DNA of 64,000 nt from an uncultured Allomuricauda sp. (GCF_947495325.1 NZ_CANLYK010000004.1:1-64000), one strand, 5' to 3'; positions 27,424-37,024 are shown, counted from the stretch's first letter. Notes: generated by a model not told the origin, from the sequence alone. A program made the numbers and translations.

Positions 27424-27738
27424 GTCATTCCGAACAAAGTAAGGAATCTCATCAGCCTCTTAAGATTTCTCGTCGCAGCGCTCACTCGAAATGACATTCC
27501 TTGCTTTTTTGTCATTCCGAACCGAAGGGAATGAGTGTGAGGAATCTGAACTCTCACATAAACTTTCTTTAGATTTCTCGTCGCTACGCTCACTCGAAAT
27601 GACAAATTGGTTGCGATGTCATTTCGACCAGGAGGAGAAATCCCAATACGGGTTTTCAGATTTCTCAATCAATGCTCTGCATCTCATTTCAAAATGATGG
27701 GGTTGGTCCGTGTCATTTCGACTGAAAGGAGAAATCTA
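27424..27738. repeat. Palindromic repeats left of the GIY-YIG gene, including direct-repeat copy L
   Basis: Apart from the first 80 bases after cyoE, the stretch is made of short related inverted units of the form AGATTTCTC ... CGAAATGAC and its complement, plus GTCATTCCGAA ... GAATGAGTGTGAGGAATC variants. Bases 27571-27738 form a unit that recurs in the same orientation at 28057-28228 on the other side of the GIY-YIG gene. The terminal GAAATCTA of this copy supplies the stop codon of that gene. Short open frames here are by-products of the repeat. Confidence 0.88.
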
Positions 27739-28035
27739 AACAACCTGATGGTTCAAAAAATCCCAATCTGGATTAAAAGAAGCAATTAACTTATCTTTTT
27801 TCTCCCTGCGCCACTTTTTGAGTTCTTTCTCTCTTTGAATCGCTGTTTCTATATTTTCAAAACCCTCATAATAAATCAAATGATAACAATTGTACTTTCC
27901 CGCAAATGATTTTTTTAAGTTTTGACTATCAAAATAGTGTTGCGATAATCTTCTTTGGATGTTATTGGTAACACCAATATAAAGTGTCGTTTTATTTTCA
28001 TTGGTAGTAATGTAGACAAAGTAGGTATAGAGCAT
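27736..28035 (-). CDS. GIY-YIG nuclease family protein
   Basis: A 99-residue single-domain protein of the UvrC/UPF0213-like GIY-YIG type. VYI (residues 7-9) and YIG (19-21) stand for the two name motifs, followed by Arg28-Arg29 and the REKELKKWRREKK basic helix with the expected Glu. These are the catalytic residues of a nicking nuclease fold. The stop codon is made by the flanking repeat, and the start lies 22 bases from the repeat on the other side. Cellular role is unknown; small genes of this class are common in Flavobacteriia and often lie among repeats (my recollection). Confidence 0.88.
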   Translation of the reverse strand: MLYTYFVYITTNENKTTLYIGVTNNIQRRLSQHYFDSQNLKKSFAGKYNCYHLIYYEGFENIETAIQREKELKKWRREKKDKLIASFNPDWDFLNHQVV

Positions 28036-28056
28036 AAATAAATATAATGGTTTTTG

Positions 28057-28228
28057 AGATTTCTCATCGCTTTGTTCACTCGAAAGGACAAATTGGACTC
28101 GATGTCATTTCGATCAGAGGGAGAAATCCCAGTATGGAGTTTCCAGATTTCTCAATCAATGCTCTGTATTTCATTTCGAAATGACTGGTTTGAACAGCAC
28201 CGTCATTTCGAGCGAAGCGAGAAATCTA
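28057..28228. repeat. Direct-repeat copy R, right of the GIY-YIG gene
   Basis: Copy of 27571-27738 in the same orientation. Both run through AGATTTCTC, CACTCGAAA, GATGTCATTTCGA, GAGAAATCCCA, TTTCTCAATCAATGCTCTG and end in GAAATCTA. They differ at scattered bases and by a few in length (168 and 172 bp). The second half of this copy is the first unit of the tandem array to its right. Confidence 0.88.
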
Positions 28229-29260
28229 TACTGTTACTGTCCTTAACTTAAAAACCAAAAGCCACGACAATATTGCCATAACTTTTAGTCCTATTTAGTT
28301 TTGCTTACTTTTGACGCCACTAGTTACAAACTAGCGGGAGCGGGGGAAATCCCAGTATGGAGTCTCCAGATTTCTCAATCAATGCTCTGCATTTCATTTC
28401 GAAATGACTGGTTTGGGCAGTGCTGTCATTTTGAGCGAAGGGAGAAATCTATACCATTCCTGTCCTTAACTTAAACACCAAAATTCACGACAGTATTGCT
28501 ATAGCTTTTTAATATATTTCTCACTCTTGCCGCCACTAGTCAAAGACTAGCGGGAGCGGGGGGGGGAATGAGTGTGAGGAATCTTTCTACTCTTCTCTAG
28601 ATTTCTCAATCAATGCTTTGCATTTCATTTCGAAATGACTGGGTTCGGGCAGTGCTGTCTTTTCGAGCGAAGCGAGAAATCTATACCGTTCCTGTCCTTA
28701 ACTTAAAAACCAAAAGCCACGACAATATTGCCATAACTTTTAGTCCTATTTAGTTTTGCTTACTCTTGACGCCACTAGTTACAAACTAGCGGGAGCGGGG
28801 GAAATCCCAGTATGGAGTCTCCAGATTTCTCAATCAATGCTCTGCATTTCATTTCGAAATGACTGGTTTGGGTAGTGCTGTCATTTCGAGCGAAGCGAGA
28901 AATCTATACCGTTCCTGTCCTTAACTTAAAAACCAAAAGCCATAACAGTATTGCCATGGCTTTTAGTCCTATTTAGTTTTGCTTACTCTTGACGCCACTA
29001 GTTACAAACTAGCGGGAGCGGGGGGGAATGAGTGTGAGGAATCTTTCTACTCTTCTCTAGATTTCTCAATCAATGCTTTGCATTTCATTTCGAAATGACT
29101 GGTTTGGGCAGTGCTGTCTTTTCGAGCGAAGCGAGAAATCTATACTGTTCCTGTCCTTAATTTAAAAACCAAAAGCCATAACAGTATTGCCATGGCTTTT
29201 AGTCCTATTTAGTTTTGCTTACTCTTGCCGCCACTAGTCACAGACTAGCGGGAGCGGGGG
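28145..29260. repeat. Tandem array of five 223-236 bp intergenic units
   Basis: Units begin with AGATTTCTCAATCAATGC at 28145, 28368, 28599, 28823 and 29059. Each holds TTTCGAAATGACT, a TTCGAGCGAAG palindrome, GTCCTTAACTT and a hairpin CTAGT-5 nt-ACTAG followed by CGGGAGCG. Two kinds of junction alternate: GAAATCCCAGTATGG before units 2 and 4, GAATGAGTGTGAGGAATC before units 3 and 5. The true period is therefore a dimer of about 455 bp. No credible gene is seen in the array or in the 36 bases after it. Confidence 0.92.
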
Positions 29261-29296
29261 AATGAAGTAGTGAAAAAATAACTAGTTTAACCTTTG

Positions 29297-29557
29297 TCAT
29301 TCTCCAACCAAAGCCTTTAGTCTTCTTATCTCTTGAATCAATTGTATGACATCCTGTTTTGCATTAGCTATAAAAATATAATCTTCAATCAATGCTCCAT
29401 CAATTTCTAAATCTTCTCCCCTTTCATTGTCAATCCCTGTCATGATAAAATGACTACCACTTGTGTGGTTCTCTCCTTCGATATATGCCTTCCAAGGTCC
29501 TTTAGTACCTGAGTTACATCTTTTTTCAATTTCGACTAGTTGTTGTTCCGATAACAT
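29297..29557 (-). CDS. Putative immunity protein of the Rhs toxin
   Basis: An 86-residue soluble acidic protein with no signal peptide. It has the pattern EIEKRC..GTKGPW, GENHTSG, FIMTG and a C-terminal FIANAKQD helix; I recognise this as a small uncharacterised family seen in many bacteria. Its ATG lies two bases after the Rhs stop codon on the same strand, the usual place of a cognate immunity gene behind a polymorphic toxin tip. A cytoplasmic antidote would fit the lack of a signal. The immunity role is inferred from position and size. Confidence 0.7.
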   Translation of the reverse strand: MLSEQQLVEIEKRCNSGTKGPWKAYIEGENHTSGSHFIMTGIDNERGEDLEIDGALIEDYIFIANAKQDVIQLIQEIRRLKALVGE

Positions 29558-29559
29558 TC

Positions 29560-32500
29560 TTAATTGCTTTTATTTGGGTTCTTTATTATTCTCATTAACA
29601 TTGAGGCTATTCTAGAATTTGGTATTGACATTGTCGCATGTAATGGATTATTACGTGTTGGAGATGGAACTACATCACCTCCGGCTTTTCGTATATCACC
29701 CACTGTGGTTACACCAACTCTATTGTGTGGAATACCCGAAGATAGCTCTTCAACCGTTGCTCCAGCCCTACTATTAACAGAAATTCCATCTAAATGTCTG
29801 TCTGACAATCTTGAAAACACTCCACTTCCACCATCAAATCTATCTGGAATATTAGATCCTCCTCGTACAACCGGAACATCATCAGCTAGACCGCTTGCCG
29901 CTTTAGTTGCCTTATTTGCTCCGCTTAAAGCATCATCAGCTGCCCCAAGGCCTATTAAACTTGTTGCAGCATCAATGGAAGTATTAGTCATTCTTTCTGT
30001 AACAGCCTCAACAGCTCCTTCAACGCCATTCTGTTGTGCTCCATCAATTGTTTCTAAAACAGTTATGGCAAGTTTTCCTGATGTAGAGTTCTCAATAGTC
30101 CGGTCAATTGTCGCCCCAACTGCTTCTTCAACACTTTTAGGAGTATTTTGCACAATTGCATTAATAGTTTCTCCTGGCTTAGTAATTAAATTTACAACTC
30201 CATCAATCCGGTTTTGGATGGTATTCTTTGTGCTATTATAATAACTCTTAAGAATGGAGAAAAAACCACTTTCAGGGCAATCACCATTAGGACATGGCAT
30301 CATCCCATCCGGATCAAAGAAATAAATCGGATTGTTAAACGCATAATTATACGGACTGTGCCTTCGCATTTTCTCTGCCAAAGGGTCAAGGTTCATCCAT
30401 CTCCCGAGTGCAGGGTCATAGTTCCGTGCACTTACATCATACCAATCCAGATCCAACTCTTCATTAAACTCTTTTCCTCCAAATTTCCATCGTTGCGCAA
30501 CAGAATTTCCTAAGGAGCTTACACTGGAGTTATACCCTTTATGTTCAAGTCCAAAGGGGTAGTAATTATTCTCTTCTATAATCTCGCTTTGGTCCACACT
30601 GCCATTACCATTACCATCTTCATAACTTAAGCGAATGTTGCCCAAATGGTCTTTGTACTGGTAGACATAGTCATAGCCCCCGCTTCCATCAGGTGTCACA
30701 TACCCTTCTGGGTGGTTGAAAAATTGGAGCGTACCCCCTTCATAGATATAATTGCCCGCATATTCTGTCACAGAACTTCCCGCAGTCTTCTTTAATTTGG
30801 TCCCCACGGCATCGTAAATATACGAAATTGTACCGCCCGGCATGCTTACCGAGGTGGGCAGGTTCAAATGGTTATAGCCCATGTCCGCGGTCATGCCCTT
30901 GTTCAGGTCGCGCAGCATATTGCCGTTGGTGTCATAGGTGTACTCCGTGGTGGTATTGATGCCATCCACAAAACCATAGGTATCATTCCCATTGTCCAGC
31001 ACCTTTGTCAGCTTGTTGCCACTGTCATAGGTGTATACCAGGTTATCCATGGTACCCAAGAATGAGGTCACAATTCCGTTGCCATCCAAAGCAGTGTGCC
31101 CTTTTCGCTCCAGGTCCGTAATGTTACCGTTAGGGTCATAATCCACATTAACAAGATTATAGTTGCCCGTATTATCAAAGGCACTTTTAATCCTATTTAG
31201 GGCATCGTAGGTATACGAGTATCTTTCACTAACTGAATGGGTGGTATTATTGTTGGTTGCCGTATTCCACTCTACCTGCGAGATGTTCCCGTTAAAAAGA
31301 GCTGGCGGGTCCTCATTTGCACCAAAGTTCGTCGGGTCGTTGTAGGCAATCTTCATTCCCCAAAGATCTCCAACTGTTGCAACGCCGTTGTTAATACTCT
31401 TGAGCCAACCCCTGATGTTATATTCATAGTCCACCGTCTGTAGCCCACCGCCCACTTCTTTCTGGACAAGTTGGCCCAGATCGTCATAGGTATTGTCCAC
31501 CAGGGTCTCCTGGGATTGGCTGCCTATGGTCTGTTTTTGGCGCAGCAACCTGCCCTCATGGTCATAGGTAAAGTCGTCCACCGTTACAATGGCACTGTTA
31601 CCGTCCTTGGTATGGGTCGTCTTGGTCTGTACCACCTTGCCACCAAAGTCCAGCTCGGTCTCTACAATATCCGTAATACCCAGATAATCGTTCCTGCTAG
31701 CGGTATAAATCGCCCTGCCCTTTTGATCATAACCGGTGATGGTTGTGATCCAGTCATTGGTGGTGAGCACCCGTACCTTGGAAACCGTGGCCAGACCTTT
31801 TACATTGGTTGCCGTTGTCTGTCCGAGTACCGTACTTGGAACACTGAGTCCGTCCGTGTCCACATAGTCATCGTAATAGTTGATCGTGTATACCTGGTCA
31901 AAACTTGAGGGATAGGCCGTATTGGTATAGTATACCGTGGTGCCACCATAGGTACTTGCACCACTCCGGGACTCGTACTGGTCGGTCTCACTGTCCGCCA
32001 AGGACTGTACCGAGGTCCTGGCACTGGAATTGCCGGTATCCAATCCGGTATAGGCCACCCGCCCAAAGGCATCGTACTTGGTAAAGAGCCATTCATTCGC
32101 CGTATCCTGGTTGGGGTCCTGGGTCATGATGGGCTGGTCCAGTCCGTTGTATACAATGGACTCCCATGTGGTGCTTGTTCCCTTGCCCGGTAGTTTCTTT
32201 TCCACCAAGCGGTTCCTGTGGTCGTATTTGTACTGGTAGCAGAGCTCATTGAGCTCCGTTGTGCTCACACTCGCGGTGGTGACCTTGGGGGGGATCACAT
32301 AGGTAAGGTTCCCAAAGTCGTCATATACATAATAGGTGTCATGCTCCCCACTGTTGTGGGTGCGCTTGAGCACCACCCTGCCCTGCTTGTCGGTGAACTC
32401 TTCCGTGGTATGGTTCGTGCCACTGGTCCAGTTCTCATCCTTGGTCACGGTCTTATAGAGCTCCCCAGCCGTATAGTAACCATTCTGTACCAAAGTGGGG

Positions 32501-33267
32501 GTATAGGTATTATTGGAAAGACTGGTCGTCACCTCAAAGAGGCGTACCTCGCTGGCCACATTGGTCCCATACCCAAACTCTATCTCATGGTCCTCTCCAA
32601 GTGCCCAATCCTCCCCAGGAGCGCCCTGTTTGAGTAACCGGTTCAAGGGCGATGCCTCAAATTCCTTCTTCGAATAGGCATTGGCCACGGTGCTGCTAAA
32701 GGTGGGGAAATCCGCTCCATAATTGGTCTTGTAATAGCTCCTCGTGGCGGATGCCTTGTCCCCTCGGTAGGTGCCAAGAGTTCCCGTGGGCTCGTGATAG
32801 GGCAGCCAGTCCTCGTCCATGCGGCCATAATCATCGTATTCCATATGGACAATGATGTCCTCCTTGTCCGGGGCCCCTTTGATACCGATCTGCTGCATGG
32901 GCCTGCCCAGTCCGTCAAAATAGGTGATGGACTCGATTACATCGCCTTCCTTGGCCGTCCCTGCATTAAAACTGGACATTTCCTCTTGGTAACTTCGGGT
33001 GAACACGTAGTTCTCATCACTGAACGTAAAAGTGGTATAAGGATCCGTGGCCGTGGTCTGCTCCACTATTGTGGCGGTAAAGGTGGCCCCGCTCTGGATA
33101 TGGGTGCCCGGGCCCAAGGTGATGCTCGTGGTGGCCTCCAATGTAGCACTGCCGGAGACGATATACGTGCTCTGCCCCTGTTCCGGCTTTTCTACGGTCG
33201 TTGGGGTCTGCGCCATGGCGGTCGTGGCCATGAAAACTGCTGCGATGTATATGGATATCTTTTTCAT
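29560..33267 (-). CDS. Rhs/YD-repeat polymorphic toxin with variable C-terminal tip
   Basis: Of 1235 residues: a signal peptide (1-19, MATTAMAQ); a Bacteroidota-type N-terminal region with TTSITLGPGTHI; many YD repeats (YTYDALNRI, YDTNGNML, YEYNIRGW); and the Rhs-associated core near 905-990 with PFGLEHKGYN, RNYDPALGRWMNLDP and YAFNNPIYFFDPDG. A pretoxin stretch follows, then about 105 residues after PVVRGGSNIP that I take as the toxin tip (VGDIRKAGGDVVPSP, NPLHATMSI). The repeats form a shell that encloses the tip. The activity of the tip is not recognised. It starts five bases after the other Rhs gene, and its mid part is richer in GC than both ends. Confidence 0.92.
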   Translation of the reverse strand: MKKISIYIAAVFMATTAMAQTPTTVEKPEQGQSTYIVSGSATLEATTSITLGPGTHIQSGATFTATIVEQTTATDPYTTFTFSDENYVFTRSYQEEMSSFNAGTAKEGDVIESITYFDGLGRPMQQIGIKGAPDKEDIIVHMEYDDYGRMDEDWLPYHEPTGTLGTYRGDKASATRSYYKTNYGADFPTFSSTVANAYSKKEFEASPLNRLLKQGAPGEDWALGEDHEIEFGYGTNVASEVRLFEVTTSLSNNTYTPTLVQNGYYTAGELYKTVTKDENWTSGTNHTTEEFTDKQGRVVLKRTHNSGEHDTYYVYDDFGNLTYVIPPKVTTASVSTTELNELCYQYKYDHRNRLVEKKLPGKGTSTTWESIVYNGLDQPIMTQDPNQDTANEWLFTKYDAFGRVAYTGLDTGNSSARTSVQSLADSETDQYESRSGASTYGGTTVYYTNTAYPSSFDQVYTINYYDDYVDTDGLSVPSTVLGQTTATNVKGLATVSKVRVLTTNDWITTITGYDQKGRAIYTASRNDYLGITDIVETELDFGGKVVQTKTTHTKDGNSAIVTVDDFTYDHEGRLLRQKQTIGSQSQETLVDNTYDDLGQLVQKEVGGGLQTVDYEYNIRGWLKSINNGVATVGDLWGMKIAYNDPTNFGANEDPPALFNGNISQVEWNTATNNNTTHSVSERYSYTYDALNRIKSAFDNTGNYNLVNVDYDPNGNITDLERKGHTALDGNGIVTSFLGTMDNLVYTYDSGNKLTKVLDNGNDTYGFVDGINTTTEYTYDTNGNMLRDLNKGMTADMGYNHLNLPTSVSMPGGTISYIYDAVGTKLKKTAGSSVTEYAGNYIYEGGTLQFFNHPEGYVTPDGSGGYDYVYQYKDHLGNIRLSYEDGNGNGSVDQSEIIEENNYYPFGLEHKGYNSSVSSLGNSVAQRWKFGGKEFNEELDLDWYDVSARNYDPALGRWMNLDPLAEKMRRHSPYNYAFNNPIYFFDPDGMMPCPNGDCPESGFFSILKSYYNSTKNTIQNRIDGVVNLITKPGETINAIVQNTPKSVEEAVGATIDRTIENSTSGKLAITVLETIDGAQQNGVEGAVEAVTERMTNTSIDAATSLIGLGAADDALSGANKATKAASGLADDVPVVRGGSNIPDRFDGGSGVFSRLSDRHLDGISVNSRAGATVEELSSGIPHNRVGVTTVGDIRKAGGDVVPSPTRNNPLHATMSIPNSRIASMLMRIIKNPNKSN

Positions 33268-33272
33268 GGTCC

Positions 33273-36200
33273 TTAGTTTTTATAGTTGTACTTGTTCTCG
33301 CTCACCAGGTTGTCGTCGGCGTCCTTGACAAATTCCAGTCGGTTGAACTCATCATACTCGTAGTATATTGTATAACCACGTGGATCGGTCATGCTCGTTA
33401 CCCCCACCAAGGGGTCATAGGTATAGGTGGTGACCAGGGCGCTGGCCAGGGCGGAGGTATTCCTTAGGTTGGAAAGCGCGGTGCGCAGCGTATTCTCATC
33501 CGAAACGGAATCATCGTTGTCCGAGGCCGTGACTGCCGCATTGATCAAATTTTGGACCGTTGTGGTAATCTGCGAACTTTCAAAATTCTCCAGCTTCGCT
33601 ATGGGATATCGTTCGTTGTAGCCCCAAACGTAGTAGATATGTGAACCATCTTGTTTGGAAACCTCTTTTACATTGCCATTGGAATAATAATCGTGAAATT
33701 GGATACGATTGTCTAAGGCATTGGTGCCTTTAGATACTTGTACTGTTTGTGGGGCAAATAAATTAGTTCCCCAGTCATAAAAATTATTTTTTAATACTGA
33801 TAGCGTATTTGTGCCATTTTTAGTTTCACTTTCAATAACTGGATTCAGCACATTGGCATCCACCATTTCTGAATACACATTATTTGACGCAGCAAAGTCT
33901 TGGGGATATTTATTTTCTGAAACTATTGTTTCTGATTTACTATTAGTAAAAGTGGTGGTTGCTAGTTGGTTCTCATCATTATAAGTATAGTCTTTTATAG
34001 TAGTAACCCCATTTTCCACACTGGTCTCCTTATTCAACAAAGAGACGCCAAGACCGATTTTGGATTGTTGGTAGTAAATTGTTGATTCAATGTTATAACA
34101 GAAATTACCTGTATTACAAATTCCTTCAAGATCTGTGAAAGCCATTGTAGATTCATACATTGGGGAGGGGTTCGCATAATCCAAATACTCTTCCAACTCA
34201 TCGGATGTATTATATTGTATTTTCCTCTTGACACCTTTCAGTTCTATAAAATCATATTCGTAACTAACGGACTTAACAAGAGAACCGTCTTCAGAATAAT
34301 AGGATCTCCCAAGGGGCAACCCTCTTTTCCAACTAAAATCCGTTCTGGCAACGAAAGGCCACTTATAACTGTAAGTTCCCCATGAACCATTTTCCTGCCA
34401 ATTTGGGAACCCTATAGGTTTTCTCACCCAATCGACTATAACATCAACATCATCATATGTAGTGGTTCCCAAAGCTCCGCCCGAAGTAATAAAGCCATGT
34501 CTGATTTCACCGTTTCCAGATTGTGACTCAATAACCAAACCATAGTTTAAGTGATATCCGTTGGTCGTACCTAGAGCAATCGGATTGCCTGATCCTATCT
34601 TATAATAAGGCTTATTGTCTGCCTCATCAATATCTGGGGCAAAAACTCCTGGGTGTATAAAATGATGTAATTGTTCGGAATAGCCATCATATGATTCAGT
34701 AACATAGACTAAATCGGTCTCACCGTAGGTAGGATAATCGGCATACTGACCGGATAAATACTCAAAATCCCTGCTTTTTATAATATTACCATCTATCTTG
34801 TCATTTATAGTTGCTATCCTAAGACCTCCGGCATCAGGATCTGTTGCATTTGGCAAATTAGAACTATAAATATTTTGATGTTGCTCAAAGACGAATTCGG
34901 TTTCGCCCCCTGTAGGGTAGGTAATTGATTGCAAGGTACCATATTGCATATGGGGATAGGATGGGGATCTATTGGCTCCATTAACAGTTCTAAAGTGGTT
35001 AGCCCCATTAAAATCAGGAATGTTGCCACTAAAAGTAGGCCTTAAACTTTGGTTGGCTGTTTTTCCGTTATAATACCCCCAATGATCTTGCGCATAGGAG
35101 AGTTTACTGGGCAACAAATCTTTGTTAGAAGAGGTTCTGCCGTAATAGCTGAACTCATGTGTTTTAATATTTTGATCTGCGCAAGTCGCCTCGTTTAATG
35201 TTTTAAGGTAAAGACGTGTGTCTGCATAGCTCAAATCAAAACTAGTGTCGTCCCACCAATCATCTACATAACCTGGGTTATTGGACTCAATAAACTCATA
35301 TTCCAATTCCAGTTTTTTAATACAGATACCAGAGGCACTAATTTCAATACTACTAATTGTTTTTGGCTTTTTAGATGCCTCTATATTATTTGTATTATGG
35401 AGATCTATTCGGTCCTGTCCCGAACTAAAAGTTATTGTTTCACCAAAACTGGTCGTAATTCTATTTATTCTGTAACCAATATTGGTATGGCTTTTATACC
35501 ATTCAATAGAATTGGCACTCCATTGGCCTAAATAGTTTATCATTAGAGCATCTCTTTTGTTACTCAACATTTGATTTGTTTCAGTTACATATTCAAAGTT
35601 GATCCACTCGCTCAGGTCCGCACTTTCAATCTTCGTTAAGTACCATCCCGTCAAAGCAGAGCTATACTGATCTCTTTCGGAAACACCAAAAGTGTAGATT
35701 ACTCCATTGGCATCCGTTATTTTCATAGTTGTCCCTTTGACAACCTTAAAATTTATATCTGGTGCCACCATCGGATTATCCGCATCATCGAAAATAAATT
35801 TGCCAGAATAGTTCAAAAAATTATAATAAAACATGTCCGGCCGTTTATCTTCAGTATCATTAGTATTAATCAGCGTTTTAACAAGGTCCGTACGGCCAGC
35901 TGAGTCATAGCCATTTCTATATAGGTTACTATCAAAAAAGGTTCTATCTATAATTGGTGCACGAAACGCACTCAGGGACAAAAGGTCATCCTTATCCTTA
36001 ACGATTCTGGTAATCATTCCACCAGCATTTAGTGTCCACCCTAGACCTACATGTGAGCCATGCTCCTCAACTTTTATACCCGATGCTCTATAGGAAAGAG
36101 ATATTGGCACAGTTAGTTTTTTCCCTTTTACCTCCCATAAGGGAATATTTATATTTGGAGTACCTGTAGATAGGGATATCGGGGTGTTACCATATTCACC

Positions 36201-36299
36201 CAACGCGGAAGCAGTTGGTGAAGGATATACTATTTCCGGCAAATCCTGTGCGATTCCCTGCAATCCAAAAAATAGAAATACTAATACTATATTTTTCAT
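33273..36299 (-). CDS. Rhs-family shell protein without toxin tip
   Basis: A 1008-residue exported protein (signal peptide ending in QGIAQ). The N-terminal block YPSPTASALGEYGNTPISLSTG with SYRASGIKVEEHGSHVGLGW is the usual opening of large Bacteroidota RHS proteins. YD-type repeats are sparse until the C-terminus (YTYNDENQLATTTF, YTYDPLVGVTSMTDPRGYTIYYEYDEFNRL). It ends soon after the last repeat, with no core or toxin domain. The gene runs straight into the toxin-bearing Rhs gene, so the two could form one shell from two chains, which I infer from order and spacing. GC rises sharply in its last 350 bases. Confidence 0.88.
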   Translation of the reverse strand: MKNIVLVFLFFGLQGIAQDLPEIVYPSPTASALGEYGNTPISLSTGTPNINIPLWEVKGKKLTVPISLSYRASGIKVEEHGSHVGLGWTLNAGGMITRIVKDKDDLLSLSAFRAPIIDRTFFDSNLYRNGYDSAGRTDLVKTLINTNDTEDKRPDMFYYNFLNYSGKFIFDDADNPMVAPDINFKVVKGTTMKITDANGVIYTFGVSERDQYSSALTGWYLTKIESADLSEWINFEYVTETNQMLSNKRDALMINYLGQWSANSIEWYKSHTNIGYRINRITTSFGETITFSSGQDRIDLHNTNNIEASKKPKTISSIEISASGICIKKLELEYEFIESNNPGYVDDWWDDTSFDLSYADTRLYLKTLNEATCADQNIKTHEFSYYGRTSSNKDLLPSKLSYAQDHWGYYNGKTANQSLRPTFSGNIPDFNGANHFRTVNGANRSPSYPHMQYGTLQSITYPTGGETEFVFEQHQNIYSSNLPNATDPDAGGLRIATINDKIDGNIIKSRDFEYLSGQYADYPTYGETDLVYVTESYDGYSEQLHHFIHPGVFAPDIDEADNKPYYKIGSGNPIALGTTNGYHLNYGLVIESQSGNGEIRHGFITSGGALGTTTYDDVDVIVDWVRKPIGFPNWQENGSWGTYSYKWPFVARTDFSWKRGLPLGRSYYSEDGSLVKSVSYEYDFIELKGVKRKIQYNTSDELEEYLDYANPSPMYESTMAFTDLEGICNTGNFCYNIESTIYYQQSKIGLGVSLLNKETSVENGVTTIKDYTYNDENQLATTTFTNSKSETIVSENKYPQDFAASNNVYSEMVDANVLNPVIESETKNGTNTLSVLKNNFYDWGTNLFAPQTVQVSKGTNALDNRIQFHDYYSNGNVKEVSKQDGSHIYYVWGYNERYPIAKLENFESSQITTTVQNLINAAVTASDNDDSVSDENTLRTALSNLRNTSALASALVTTYTYDPLVGVTSMTDPRGYTIYYEYDEFNRLEFVKDADDNLVSENKYNYKN

Positions 36300-36307
36300 A
36301 TTTACAA

Positions 36308-37024
36308 TTATTTACGGTATGTTTTTAGTTGTTTTTTTATTTCTTGATTTTCTTTTTTAAGCTCAATCAAATAAAGCGTCAACTCCTCAATCTTCTCTAA
36401 GAGCAGTTTGTTCATCTCCCCGAGTTGAATGCCGTTTTCCTCTACTTCCTTGGCAGAGGGAATATTGATGAGGTGTCCATTTTCTTGGATATGTTTTTCC
36501 ACTTCCTCCAGTGTGGGAAGGTTGTACCCTTCTTTAAAAACATAGTCGGCCCAGCCTGTCTCTACTTTAATTTCCTTGGCTAAAATCTTACCGTTTACCG
36601 CTAATTTGTACCCGGATTGCCTTTCTACTGTACCTATGGTCACAATTCCATCTTTACTGATTCTGAATCTGTTGAGCCCGGAGGTAAAAAAATCAATTCC
36701 CCAATACCCAGATAAATAAGAATTTGGGGGTTCCACATAACCACTGGTTCCATCATTGTAACCATGAAACCCGAGCCCATAGTGATTAAGATATTGTCCA
36801 TCATATAGAAAATCGTCATTACCGACTAACACAATTCCAGGGGAGTTATCGTTAGTATCTGTAGCCCTGTCAATTCGGATCAGGCCTTTAACATGTAACT
36901 TTTCAGATGGTGAGGTAGTACCTATCCCAGCATTCCCATCATCAGGAAACGAATTGGTGACTTGGGCATTAATAGTCAAAAATGACACAAGCGAAATCGC
37001 TACTATTAATTGTAATTTATTCAT
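36308..37024 (-). CDS. Secreted fibre-like protein 1 (WADYVF type)
   Basis: A 238-residue exported protein (signal ending in INAQ). It opens with a DGNAGIGTTSPSEKLHVKG repeat as in phage tail fibre-like proteins, has a variable middle, and ends in a conserved block (KEIKVETGWADYVF, INIPSAKEVEENGIQLGEMN) and a coiled coil (LLLEKIEELTLYLIELKKEN). No S74 self-cleaving peptidase motif is seen. The frame opens at a TTG (37027), but the ATG at 37022-37024 overlaps the upstream stop (TGATG), so I start there. It lies eight bases before the Rhs shell gene. Trimeric fibre is the likely form. Confidence 0.82.
   Translation of the reverse strand: MNKLQLIVAISLVSFLTINAQVTNSFPDDGNAGIGTTSPSEKLHVKGLIRIDRATDTNDNSPGIVLVGNDDFLYDGQYLNHYGLGFHGYNDGTSGYVEPPNSYLSGYWGIDFFTSGLNRFRISKDGIVTIGTVERQSGYKLAVNGKILAKEIKVETGWADYVFKEGYNLPTLEEVEKHIQENGHLINIPSAKEVEENGIQLGEMNKLLLEKIEELTLYLIELKKENQEIKKQLKTYRK

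Noticed and set aside
27282..27697. Open frames in both directions next to cyoE
   Set aside because: They consist of repeat sequence (RNLK..RFRVS-like peptides) and have no family marks or start context.
28145..29260. CRISPR array
   Set aside because: The units are 223-236 bp long and similar along nearly all their length, with no short repeat/unique spacer pattern and no cas genes.
27424..29260. Insertion sequence or RAYT transposase driving the repeats
   Set aside because: No transposase or tyrosine HUH motif is found in this region; the only protein gene among the repeats is the GIY-YIG gene.
31471..33328. Several plus- and minus-frame open frames over the Rhs genes
   Set aside because: They are shadows in the GC-rich repeat coding region; the Rhs frames carry signal peptides, YD repeats and the core motif.
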